NCBI RefSeq assembly: GCF_026745355.1
Contig: NC_079207.1
Location: 36,962,593 to 37,026,592, forward strand
Length of the DNA: 64,000 nucleotides
Reading direction: 5' to 3'
Source: Beta vulgaris subsp. vulgaris
Taxonomy: Eukaryota; Streptophyta; Magnoliopsida; Caryophyllales; Amaranthaceae
Numbering within the stretch: the stretch's first letter is position 1; the number at the start of each line of letters is the position of its first letter. A model generated the notes under the pieces. That model had not been told where the DNA came from and searched no databases. It worked only from the letters and a program-made list of their open reading frames with translations. Below, piece after piece: positions 37,641 to 49,697 of the stretch. The translations under genes and the position numbers were made by a program.

Positions 37641-40200
37641 AGTACTTTAATTAGGAATTGAATGAATCAGGTCATAGACGACATTGGAAATCATATTATG
37701 AAGGACTTGAATCATATTATTGAGAAGTTGAATCTTGTCGTATTATGAAGTACTATAAATAAAAGATCAGGAAATATAACACCTCCAGAATTGCAAGTCG
37801 TAATTATTATTTACTTTGTTAAGAGTAGCATGTATTAACTCCAATTATTACTTCCCGTACTAAGTTATAGTTATAACTTACTTGACTATAACTATAGGTT
37901 TAACCTAATTCACACTTTTAATGAAGGAGGTTTCATGTGAAAAGTATGCACCAATGATTAGCATGCACCAAATCCTTTCATTAGAGGACTATATATTGAA
38001 CGAAGCAATCATATTATGAATTAAAAGAATCAGGTCAAACAACTTGGAAATCATATTATGAAGTACTTTTATCATGTTTAGCATGCATTTCATTAGAGGA
38101 CTATATATTGAAGAAATCATATTATGAATTAAACGAATCAGATCAAACAAGTTGGAAATCATATTATAAAGTACTTGAATCATGTCGTACTAAGAAGTAC
38201 TATAATTGAAAGATTAGGAATTATAACCTTCAGAATTACAACTCCTAATTATTATTTACTTGCTTAAGAGTAGCATGTATTAGCTCCAATTGTTCATTTA
38301 ACCAATAGTATTGAACGATAATCGTTTTCAAACTTTCCGAACTAAGTTATAGTTATAACTTACTTGACTATTAAGTGACTATAACTATAGGTTTAAACTT
38401 ATTCACACTTTAAATGAAGGACGGTAGGTTTTACGTAATTCACACTTTTAATGTAGGAGGTTTCATGTGAAAACTCCTATACGAAGAAAACTTGTTTATT
38501 ACGTGACTATTCATGAATGATTACCATATGAAAAGTATGCACCAACGATTAACATGCACCAACTCCTTTCATTAGAGGACTATATATTGAACGAAGTAAT
38601 CATATTATGAATTGAAAGAATCAGGTCAAACAACTTGGAAATCATATTATGAAGTACTTGAATCATGTCGTACTAAGATTTCCTATAAAGGAAAGATTAG
38701 GAATTATAACCTCCATAATTCCAACTTCTAACTATTATTTACTTGGTTAAGAGTAGCATGTATTAGCTCTAAAATTACAACTTCTATTTATTATTTACTT
38801 GGTTAAGAGTAGTATTTATTAGCTCCAATTATTCATTTCATCAATAGTATTGAACGATTACCGTTTTCAAACTTCCCGAACTAAGTTATAGTTATAACTT
38901 ACTTGACTATAAATTAACTACAACTATAGGTTTAACCTAATTCACACTTTTAATGAAGGAGGTTTCATGTGAAGATTATTGTCCATGAAAGTTATTTTTA
39001 AAACATATAGGTTTAACCTAATTGACTAATACCATATAGGAGAAGTTATTACTTCCTACTAGTGACCTATTGGATAACGAAACGTTTTAGTAAGTATATG
39101 CATATCATATCGTAGAATTATGGAATCATATTATAAGTGATACCAATTATGTCAAAACCATTGGATATCATACTAAATCATAATCGAATCATATCACAAA
39201 TAGTACACAAGGAACCACAATTTAATTGGTAGACTATATATTTGAAGTACTCATATTAGAAATTGAATGAATCAGGTCATACACATTTGAAATCGTATTA
39301 TAAAGCACTTCAATCATGTCGTACTACGAATAACTATTAATGAACGATTAGAAAATATAACATTTCCAATTTTAACTCTTATTTATTATTTACTTGATTG
39401 TGTTTAGCATGTAGTAACTCCAATTATACAATTACTGAATAGTATTGAACGATTACTGTTTTGAAACTGCCTTAGTAAGTTATAGTTATAAGTTACTTGA
39501 CTATGATAGATCGATTACCGCCTATGAAAGTTCTATAATAACTATAGTTTTAACCTAATTGACTATTACTGAAGAAGCTGCATGTGAAAACTCCTATACA
39601 AACCAAACTTATTAATTACTTGACTATTAATGAACGATTACCATGTGAAAACTACGGCCGAACGATTAGCATGTACCAACTCCTTTCATGGCAACGGTTG
39701 GCCGAGGACTATATATATGAAGTAATCATATTACAAATTGAATGAATCAGGTCATACACATTTGAAATCATATTGTAAAATCAAGGATTAGGAAATATAA
39801 CCTCTCCAATTTTAATTCCAAATTATTAATTTACTGAATTACAACGACTACCGTTTTGAAACTCTAAATTATTAATTTACTAAATAGTATTGAATGATAG
39901 ATCGATTACTGTCTATGAATTTTCTTTAGTAACTATAGGTTTAACATAATTGCCTATTACCATATAAGAAACATTATTACTTGCTATTAATGTCATGTTC
40001 GATAATATACTTTTTAGTAAGTATTTATGTGCATATCATATCATAGATTTAAGGAATTATATTATATATGATGCCAATTATGTCCAAACCATAGGATATC
40101 ATATTAAATCATAAACGAATCATATCAAAAATGGCACACATAAGGAACCAAAGTTATTACTACTTATAAATGTGAACATGAATAGCCTTTTTATGTTATA
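37641..40200. repeat. Degenerate long-period tandem repeat block inside the MULE
   Basis: The same set of phrases recurs in order several times: GAATCAGGTCA...GGAAATCATATTATGAAGTA, then CATGTCGTACTA, AATTATTATTTACTT, AGTTATAGTTATAACTTACT, TATAGGTTTAACCTAATTC and GAGGACTATATATTGAA. Copies of the first phrase start near 37663, 38024, 38123, 38617, 39267 and 39744, so units of up to about 650 bases have been duplicated and have drifted or lost parts. It contains no gene. It separates the convergent SUMO-like and Ulp1-like genes. Confidence 0.75.
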
Positions 40201-41027
40201 TGTGCCTTCTTGATAGCTGTTTAAAAAAGAATCATATCGTCAAGTATCCACACTTCCTCTGTGTTTACACTAAATGCAACACGCCACCACTTCATGTCTT
40301 CCAACATCGGAAGAAATACCTTTAATACATAACAACAAACCCGTATATTATAAGTTATAACCACTTTGCACAACTTCAAAACAAAACATAATTTACTATA
40401 AGAATGGAGAACAATAAATAATATATATTACCACAAAAATCTTATTTGCCTTAACACCCCTCAATTGTTCAGCACACCTTCTTGCAATACCTTTCGCATC
40501 ATTCCAAGTTTCTATATCCCCAACCTCTCCTAAAATAGTGGACTACAATTTTGATATACTATTTTAGTATTAATAAATATAAATTTGCATTAACTACCAT
40601 AAGTATAAACATGAGTAATAACATACAACAAACGTCGGATCCATGAAATATCGCAGGCTTCCATTGACAAATTTCTTCGCCCACAACCGCGTATATATTA
40701 CCGCAATAACTCTAACATACTAAAACACACATAGAATAACACATACAATCACTATATTACTAATAACCATATTAACCAATCAATTTAATACAACATTATT
40801 AACAATAATAGTTTTTCTCCACCAAGAAACCAAGATATGAAGTCTACACTTACATTAGCTGATACTTCTACATTTGGATCTAAAACTGAACAACAGTCAG
40901 ACATGCTTGCTCTTAAATCACCATCTTTGACCAAAATCTTATTATCCGTCCTACATATACAAAATACCCACATTACTTATGTAAAACATTAGTAAAATAC
41001 ATATTTGCAAGAATACACACATTTTAC

Positions 41028-41820
41028 TTACTGTTTTGTCATGTCATATTCTGAAACAAGTCGCACTATCCGCATTCTGTAGTTCGGATACATCCTCGGT
41101 ATTAACTCAACTTTGAAATCATTCTCCCTCAATTTACGACTAGGCCTAGTACAACGCCGTCTCCTACTTCTCTTCACTTCCTCCCCAACCCGTAAAGTTG
41201 CTTGTGACATAGACCCTGAGAGCTCGTCCATGTTAGGAACATTAATTCCATCCCCACTCATATTGTCACCTTGCTTCTCACCTTCTCGATACTTAAATGT
41301 ACAAGAGCCCCACTCGTACCTACTCTTCTCAATATCAGGTGTACTTCCGTCAATGCCAACGATAAGCTTCTTTATTAAGCCACTAACTGATGTAAGCGAT
41401 TTCTCTGACCGTGTCCTACTCATATCACTCAACCTCTGCTCACCTTCTCCATCATCATGATCATTTCCATCCTCACCATCCCCACCTTTCTTATTCCCCT
41501 CCTCCCCATCTACATCATTCTCATTATCCTTCTCACACTCACTGTTCCCACCCTCACCCTCACCCTCACCCTCACCATGCTCACTCTCACACTCACTGTT
41601 TCCCTCCTTGCACTCACCATGCTCACCTTCCTCACCACCACCCTCACCCTCACCTATTAATTCCTTCTCCATAAAATCCACCCCATCCTGCCCTTGCCCC
41701 TCCTGCTGTCCCTGTTGCTGCCCCTGTTGCTGCCCCTTCCCTATCCTCACCTCCCCCTCACAATGCTGCCCTTGCTGCAGCCCCTGCCCCTCCTCCTCCT
41801 CCTCATCCCCATTATCCTAC
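41028..41820 (-). repeat. GC-rich short tandem repeats inside the Ulp1-like gene
   Basis: On the plus strand CCCTCACCCTCACCCTCACC (about 41552-41575) and three CCCCTGTTGCTG-type units (41705-41740) occur in a CT-rich belt. On the coding (minus) strand they give (GEGEGE) and (GQQQGQQQ) runs, that is, a low-complexity acidic/Gln linker between the N-terminal domain and the Ulp1-like region. The G-rich strand (GGGTGA)n could form G-quadruplexes. The complementary plus-strand frames with His/Leu-Thr repeats are by-products. Confidence 0.6.
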
Positions 41821-42820
41821 TAAACCTGCCCCTACCGCCACTCATTGTCACTCCTCGCCATTCCCTCCACTTTCTCATCACAATCCCTTCCATGCCCTCT
41901 GCTCAACATCTACCGCTGATATGGGTTCAGCTTGTCCCTAGGACCCTTCGCCGTAACCCATATCCTTCACCATCAGATTCCGACACTGCGGCTACATTAT
42001 CACCCTCACCCACACCACCGGGTAACTCAATACCCATTCCCCTTAAGACTATACTTGTAATTTGCACACATATTTCACAATACACGAGATGTTTTCTTTT
42101 TCAAATTCTCCTCAATACAATATGATACAAAAAACCATATACCATAAAGTTTGGTTTTTTACAGAGTCAATAATAACACATAACTAAATATAACTATTAC
42201 CTCATACGCCATCGACTGAGGACCTAGACTGTCTCTCGCCATCAAAGGATGTCTCTCCCCATAAGCCAAATCTATGCACTGTCCATCACACCACAAACAC
42301 ATTAGCAACTTCAACACAATAACCTAACTACATATAACTACTAATACATATATATAACACCATATTATTATTAGTTCAATTATTACCCCTATTTTCCCGT
42401 AATCTCCATCATCAAATTGATTTTGAGATTTCACCAAATTTACAACTTGTAACGACCATGCCTTACATCCAGGAAACAAACCCCATTTAGTAGAAGGCCG
42501 GTTAAGCCTATCAAGATACATAATCTGCAAATCATAAATAAATTTCCATGTTCACATTCATACCAATATATTAACAACATATATTACTTCTTCTTCTAAT
42601 AATTTATTATACATTACTCACAGTAAGAAAGTATGTGCAGCCTCCACATCCCTTTGCATACCCATGCTTATAAAACTTCTCCGCAAAATGTCGAGCATGT
42701 ACTAGAAGCTTTTCTAGCACCAGGGACGACAATCATAATCCTTTGCATCCATAGCAAGAGTCGCGACAACAACAAGATCACTCTCTAGCCTTCGGCATGT
42801 GGTAGGACATAGAAAATTAC

Positions 42821-44176
42821 TGATAGGTTGTCGTACACCCGTCAAAGATAATTCCTGCAAAACCTTCTAACAATGTAGTAGGATAAGTAGGGTCGAATCC
42901 ACAGAGAGATGGTCGTTTTAATCTAGCTTCTAATATATGGAGAAACTAAACAAGATCAGAAATAATTGAATTAAAGTTTTAAACTAATCAAACTACGAAA
43001 ATCAAACTAAAAAAATCTAGGGCAATGGTTCACCATGTTTATACTTATAAACTATCAAAATATCATCAGTCAATTAATCATATATCTAGAGCATAGGTTA
43101 ATCCTTGGTCAGGCATTAACGCTCTCAAATCAACATATGCTAGTACGGTCGCTCAACATAATCAGATGTGCTAATTGTAGGTAAGCCTCTAAAGAGTACT
43201 ATCTCTCGATCTATGACTCGATATTAGCAATGTTTAATCAGACAATTGATCAGATATGCAAGATTAACAATAAAACACTAATCAATTATAGGAATCAATA
43301 ACTAATCAAATCATGAATAAATATCAATCAAATCATAACATATAAACATGGATTCCCAAAACCATAGATATAAAAACTACTATATCATGAAATAAATAAT
43401 GAAATCTAAAACTATAAAAGAAAACATAATCAAAGAAATCAATGAAAGAAACTAAAAGAAATCATGAATTAATGAAGGAGATGAAAACTAGGGTTTACAA
43501 CTAAAAGAAGCGGAGAAAAAGAGGAGAAGAAACTAAAACTAAAACCTAAAAAAATAACGTGAAAGGGGGAAGAAAAAAGAATGAAAAACTAATCTAAATA
43601 ATATTCTAACCTAATATGACTAGGAAAGTAATTTACAAGATAAGGAAAGTCTTAAATAAATCATTAATAGGCGGATTAGTGATCCGCGCTACGCGTGGCA
43701 GATTCCAGCAGAAACAGTGCAATCTTCCGGAAAGCATAACTCCTTGACTAGAAGTCTCCTCGGGGCGTGCCACCTATCGTTGGAAAGCTCTTCAAGTCTA
43801 GTTTCCAAATATGCTGGAATTACTCGATTTTAAGAATCACATCAAAAGTTATGATCAGAAGAGTAGACGTGACTCTTTTTCACATTTCTTTAATAATTTT
43901 CCGCTTCGTTTTTGCTCAAACTCGTACTATGACATATCCATACGATCCTTATGCATTTAGCTTCTTTCCAAGTGCTCCTAATCCTCAAGTTTAGCTAATC
44001 ATACTCCAAATACGTTATCAATGCCTGAAATTCATCAAAAACAAGAAAACATACCGAATAGGAGTAATAAAATCATAACTTAAGAATATAATGCAACAAT
44101 GAACCTAAATATGAAACTAAATGCTCTAAAATGCAACCTAAATGACCTAAAAACTATATATAAATATGACTTATCA
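42821..44176 (-). repeat. 3' LTR of the gag-only element
   Basis: 1356 bp. Starts TGATAGGTTGTCGTACACCC, ends ATATGACTTATCA. The LTR contains GTAGGGTCGAATCCACAGAG, a phrase common in plant Athila/Tat LTRs. A purine tract (GCTTGGGGAG on the minus strand, complement of about 44179-44188) abuts its inner end. Confidence 0.9.
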
Positions 44177-46071
44177 AACTCCCCAAGCTAAACCATTGCT
44201 TGTCCTCAAGCAATAAGACATAGACACAGAAAAGTTAGACAACCTACAATATGGAACTACAAGAGGGCTAAACACTCAATTAAGAACACGAGAGATATAA
44301 TCACTACATAAACCAAGCATCGAAACAATTCGAACAAAGCTGCATAGCATATCATGTATGCAATCGACTTCCAATCATACCACAAACCATCTCTCCCAAA
44401 CTGGATTTAACCAAACATGACAGACCTCACTATAGTTATGTGCACTCAAATCTCTCATGTGTTTAAGGGTTAAATAATGACTCTCAACCTAAATCAGTCG
44501 ACTCAGATGAAGCAAATACTCTTAACTTTGACTTTTTGACTCACTTAATACTCAACAATACAATACATAAGATCAAGAGGACTTTTAAAGGTTGTAATGG
44601 GGCTGGGGTTAAAGGTATGGAATATAATTTGGGAATTGTGGTGGAAAAACCAAGAAGGGGGAGCATAATATAATAATAAACATGACCAAGAAAGATCACA
44701 ACGACTCCGTGCAACAACCAACAATCTCCAAATATAATCAACAACCTTTTTCACTTAAGAAATTCAATCATAACCCTTTTTATTTCACTTTATTCACAAC
44801 TCTTTTTCACTTCTTTTTTCATTTCATTTTTCACTTTTTTTTTTTTTTGTACATTCAATTCAATTTCAAAGCTCATTAAGCATACTTTTCCAATCATCTA
44901 ACCACAAATAGAGCACTTCAATTCAATACAAACTAAACCAAAACTAATACTCGCTCCCCCAAGCTAGGCTTGGGACAAGAATCAAATTAGGTCAATGGCT
45001 TGTAATATAGGTATCAATCAAACAAAGTCAGAAAAGGCTCAGCAGGGCTAGAGGAAGGATAATATGAAAAATAAGAATAATCTGGAGCTAAGATCATCAA
45101 ATGAAACGCCTCAATCATATCAAAATGTATGCACTATCAAATATCAAGGAGTACCAAGTCAAAGTCAAGATCAATGCAACAACGAGGATAACTAATTACA
45201 CATGAAAGAACATATCTGACACAGATACATCAGTTTATAGGCACAAAAGCTCACTTAAGTTAAGGTGTCTGCATAATAAAGTTAAATCGAGCCAGAGAGA
45301 GATCAATCAATCTTACCACAAACAATCAATTGCAAAACAATCATGCTATGAAGTATCATAAACAAGATGAGTGACACTTAACAAATGTAGTAAAATATCA
45401 ACAGAGTTCTCAAAAAGTCTTAGTAGTAGTCCCATAGATGCAACTAAAATGAGATGAAATCTAATATGACATGAAATATGCTAATGCAACTAAGAAAGCA
45501 GTACAATTTTTTTGGTTACACGTAAACTCCCACTCCTAATAAGCAGTACAAACCGTGCAACATCCTACGAAAGTAATGAAATCTACACTAAAAAGCACTA
45601 AAGGATAGAATAATCCTCCCCCAAGCTAGAATGTGCAGTGTCCTCACTGCATAAACCAGTTCAGAAAAGGAACGAAAACCAACTCCTGGATCACCAAATC
45701 ACCAAAGTCGCCCACCAAAAATCACAACACCACAAAAATCCCACAATCCAAAAATTCAATCAATGTGTTGAAAAGATTCTCAACAAGAGGGCATCAAAAG
45801 AAAAATCCAAGCAAAAATTTTAAAGTCATATCAAGAATATGAACAATACAAAATATAAAAGCTTACTACCCAATTGAAGTATCGAATAAGCTTAAAAATC
45901 ATATTGCACGACTTCTTGAAGACTAACTTGAACTTTTTGCTGCCTTTTGCACAAATCCTACAACAATCATCAATTAAAGAAAGAAAAAAATTAGATGATT
46001 ATGAGAAAAGGTAATAACAAAAGAAAAAAAAAATGAAAAAAACATTAAAAAAAAAAATTAAAAAATCAGAC
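44177..46071 (-). other. Non-coding interior of the gag-only element
   Basis: No supportable coding frame. AT-rich, with the word CCCCAAGCTA at its start and the longer CTCCCCCAAGCTAG near 44955 and 45620, which on the element strand read as polypurine-like TAGCTTGGGG(GAG). Confidence 0.5.
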
Positions 46072-46840
46072 TCATTCAAATGAAAAGAAAAGAAAAGCGG
46101 GGGAAAAGAAATGCAAGAAAGAAAGAGAAACAAAATAAAAAAGATCAGAGGGAAATCGTGAATGGCCGAAGAAGGAAGGCGGGAGGATGGTGGTTGGTGG
46201 TAGGGCGGAGGGCAGGAGGATAAGAGGACGGTGGTCTAGGCCGCTCCGGTGTGGTGCGATGGTGGCCGACAGGTGTGGGCTCGAGAGGAGGGGGAGATTG
46301 TCAGGCGAAGAGGAGGAGAAGAGGCGGAGAAAGGAGGGAGGATGGTTGGGTTTGCGGCCGTTGTAGGCTGTCGAAGGAGGTGACGAACGAGGCACAGGTG
46401 CGTTGGGCAGAATGCGGCGGTGGTTCGAAGGTGGGGATGGTGGTGAGAGAGGCTGGTCCTGCGGCGAAATCCGGCTAGAGGGGGTCTGGTATGGTGCGAA
46501 GGCTAGAGAAAACGAAAAGAAGAGGGGGGTGGTGCGTGTACAGGCGCCGGAAAAAGAATTCCGGTACGGGTGGTATGGCACCGGAGAGGGAGATACCGAA
46601 ATTTCGAAGGCGCCAGCGGGAGGGTGAGATGTGCCGGCGTGGGTAGTCGGAAATGGTGAACTGCTGGTGACGGATTCCGGTGAGGACGGCAGTTCGTCGG
46701 AGAAGGAAAGGTTGTGCGGCAGTGCTGTCGTTCCTCTTTCTCGCGTCGTCTCCTCAATTTTTTTTTTTAAAAAAAACCTGAACAGCAACCAGCCAGCCAG
46801 CCAGCGCTGGCAGGCCAGCGGGCCCAGCAGAATTTTTTGT
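46072..46840 (-). other. GC-rich insert within the gag-only element, possibly captured sequence
   Basis: A sharply bounded GC- and purine-rich block (plus strand rich in GAGG/GGTGG/CGGCG) lies in an otherwise AT-rich element. On the minus strand it opens one 238-residue Pro/Ser-rich frame (46788-46072) without recognised motifs. On the plus strand there are Gly/Arg-rich frames. It could be a captured host fragment or a simple-sequence expansion. It is flanked by the CAGCCAGCCAGCCAGCGCTGG cluster (46787-46829). I do not assign a function. Confidence 0.4.
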
Positions 46841-47082
46841 TTTTTTTGTTTTTCTGATTTTTTTTTTTCTTAATCTCGATTCACCTACAACAAAAACACA
46901 CAAAAAAAAAAAAACACACACACACAAAAAAAACACACCAAAGTGAGAAAACAAGAAACAAAGACAAAGACAAAAATCGTAATAAAAAGTAAAGAAATGA
47001 AGAGAGAAAATAAGTTGATGCTGGGGTTGCCTCCCGAGAAGCGCAAATTTAAGGTCTTGCATGACCGTTGAAGACTAGTAGA

Positions 47083-48217
47083 TCACTCATAATAGTTCAA
47101 TGCTCTAAGAAGTTTATCATATGTTCCTGCAAACATCTCAGAGCATATTATATAAGAGTAGAAAGAAAAAATAAAAAAAGTTAGTCCTAAAAATTTACTA
47201 AAACTACAAAAAGAAAAATCAAAGGAAAAATTATATTTACAAGAAGGAGAAAAAGAAAAATCGTTAGTGTTTTTACATGACTCAAAAGAAGAAAAAGAAA
47301 CTAATGGTATGTTATTTACATTATCATGTGAGTCATTCAAAGGGGAGAAAGAAGGAACGATGGAGGATATAATAAAGGGGAAGAAGGAATAAGATCAAGT
47401 TTTTGAGAGAATGGAACATGAGACTCAAAAACAGTAGGTGGTACCGATAAAGACTCATAAATCACCTCACGCTCAACTTGACTTTCCTCCAGAGAGGAAA
47501 TTTCAACTATGAATTCTTCCTCCTGCAAAACATCCATCACATTAGTCGTTCTTTCAATCTTTTCATGATCCCAATAGCTCTCATTTATTATCCACCCCTC
47601 ATTATCATCATAAATAAACGGATTGGGGCTAGAATTCTTAGCAGATTGGCATTCTAATTGGGAAGAGGGGTCAAAATCATCTACTAAAGTCACATCACAC
47701 AAAAAAAATCATGACAATTAGACTGACAATTAGAACAATAAGGGAGTGGTGTCATGTAAGTTTGGGGTGAATGAGCAGATGAAGATATCTCCCACTCGTA
47801 AGTATCCTTAGCCAACCACACAATTAAATCCCAACAATAATATGGTGATTGGAATAGAAAATCCCCATTAGACATTGATTCTACCATCATCCTAGTCTCT
47901 TCATTTAACCCCTCATATATCACTAGGCACATATCCCGCAGCTCAATTCCATGATTAGGACCAATAAAATCACCAAGCCTATGATAATACTTCCAGAACA
48001 CTTCATTCTCATACTGAGGAAAAGAAAAAATTGCTCTAAAATTACTACCATGTATATGGGGTTCACATAACATATTAGGTAATTCAGGAGGACTCATGCA
48101 AAAATTGGGAGGATTTTGATATGATGCATTAAAACTGTAAACATGAGAATTCCACGAATTATTACTATGCTGCCTAGCAAAATAATTATCCCCATCATCA
48201 AAATAGCATGACTCCAT
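47083..48217 (-). CDS. Gag-like protein of the non-autonomous LTR element
   Basis: The frame opens at 48217, just inside the LTR and primer site, where gag belongs. Residues about 60-140 (EVFWKYYHRLGDFIGPNHGI, LRDMCLVIYEGLNEETRMMV, then FLFQSPYYCWDLIVWLAKDT) follow the pattern of the plant retrotransposon Gag domain: FWxxYxRL, CPxHG-like, FYxGLNxxTRxMV. It ends at 47690. A second frame (47702-47337, acidic, EEEFIVEISSLEESQVEREV) overlaps its end by 13 bases, and a third (47340-47083) follows, so the original protein may have been longer and split by frame changes. No zinc knuckle and no pol are present. It could supply particle protein or RNA packaging for a borrowed reverse transcriptase. 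Confidence 0.6.
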
Positions 48218-48313
48218 GATACAAAAAAATAAAAAAAAGATTCACAAAAAGGAAAAAAAAATATATACAATATAGTCTCACCAACAATAAAAACTAAATA
48301 AAACAATACTGTC

Positions 48314-48331
48314 TCCCCGGCAACGGCGCCA
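48314..48331 (-). other. Primer binding site (tRNA-Asp type) of the gag-only element
   Basis: TGGCGCCGTTGCCGGGGA on the minus strand, five bases inside the 5' LTR. This is the classic primer site of Athila/Tat-like plant elements and proves the minus-strand orientation. Confidence 0.85.
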
Positions 48332-48336
48332 AAATT

Positions 48337-49697
48337 TGATAGGTTGTCGTACACCCGTCAAAGATAATTCTTGCAAAACCTTCTAACAATGTAGTAGGGT
48401 AAGTAGGGTCGAATCCACAGAGAGATGGTCGTTTTAATCTAGCTTCTAATATATGGAGAAACTAAACAAGATCAGAAATAATTGAATTAAAGTTTTAAAC
48501 TAATCAAACTACGAAAATCAAACTAAAAAAATCTAGGGCAATGGTTCACCATGTTTATACTTATAAACTATCAAAATATCATCACAGTCCAATTAATCAT
48601 ATATCTAGAGCATAGGTTAATCCTTGGTCAGGCATTAACGCTCTCAAATCAACATATGCTAGTACAGTCGCTCAACATAATCAGATGTGCTAATTGTAGG
48701 TAAGCCTCTAAAGAGTACTATCTCTCGATCTATGACTCGATATTAGCAATATTTAATCAGACAATTGATCAGATTGCAAGATTAGCAATAAAACACTAAT
48801 CAATTAGAGGAATCAATAACTAATCAAACCATGAATAAATATCAATCAAATCATAACATATAAACATGGATTCCCAAAACCATAGATATAAAAACTACTA
48901 TATCATGAAATAAATAATGAAATCTAAAACTATAAAAGAAAACATAATCAAAGAAATCAATGAAAGAAACTAAAAGAAATCATGAATTAATGAAGGAGAT
49001 GAAAACTAGGGTTTACAACTAAAGAGAGCGGAGAAAAAGAGGAGAAGAAACAAAAACTAAAACCTAAAGAATAACGTGAAAGGGGGAGAAAAAAGAATGA
49101 AAAACTAATCTAAATAATATTCCCTAACCTAATATGACTAGGAAAGTAATTTACAAGATAAGGAAAGTCTTAAATAAATCATTAATAGGCGGATTAGTGA
49201 TCCGCGCGTACGCGTGGCAGATTCCAGCAGAAACAGTGCAATCTTCAGGAAAGCATAACTCCTTGACTAGAAGTCTCCTCGGGGCGTGCCACCTATCGTT
49301 GGAAAGCTCTTCAAGTCTAGTTTCCAAATCTGCTGGAATTACTCGATTTTAATAATCACATCAAAAGTTATGATCAGAAGAGTAGACGTGACTCTTTTTC
49401 ACATTTCTTATAATAATTTTCCGCTTCGTTTTTGCTCAAACTCGTACTATGACATATCCATACGATCCTTATGCATTATAGCTTCTTTCCAAGTGCTCCT
49501 AATCCTCAAGTTTAGCTAATCATACTCCAAATACGTTATCAATGCCTGAAATTCATCAAAAACAAGAAAACATACCGAATAGGAGTATAAAATCATAACT
49601 TAAGAATATAATGCAGCAATGAACCTAAATATGAAACTAAATGCTCTAAAATGCAACCTAAATACACCTAAAAACTATATATAAATATGACTTATCA
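48337..49697 (-). repeat. 5' LTR of the gag-only element
   Basis: 1361 bp, nearly identical to 42821-44176, with scattered one- and two-base indels (for example CATCAGTC versus CATCACAGTCC) and few substitutions. Confidence 0.9.

Larger units (their letters stand above)
42821..49697 (-). mobile_element. Gag-only, non-autonomous LTR retrotransposon (TR-GAG/LARD type)
   Basis: Two 1.36-kb LTRs (42821-44176 and 48337-49697), TG...CA ends, and an exact target duplication ATTAC (42816-42820 and 49698-49702). The primer site on the minus strand, TGGCGCCGTTGCCGGGGA, next to the right LTR, is the one used by Athila/Tat-type elements (tRNA-Asp class) and sets the orientation. The 4.2-kb interior has a Gag-like frame but no protease, RT, RNase H or integrase, so it must use enzymes from a partner. 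It sits inside an exon of the Ulp1-like gene of the MULE and is therefore younger than that gene's arrival. The LTRs are very similar. Confidence 0.9.

Noticed and set aside
37641..40200. Possible CRISPR-like or satellite array
   Set aside because: Repeats are long, degenerate and of variable spacing in a plant transposon; there are no short exact repeats with unique spacers.
41411..42125. Plus-strand His/Pro/Leu-Thr-rich open frames
   Set aside because: They are complements of the acidic low-complexity exon of the minus-strand Ulp1-like gene and have no motif of their own.
46251..46873. Plus-strand Gly/Arg-rich frames in the GC-rich block
   Set aside because: Overlap each other and the opposite-strand frame; composition-driven, with no recognisable domain or start context.
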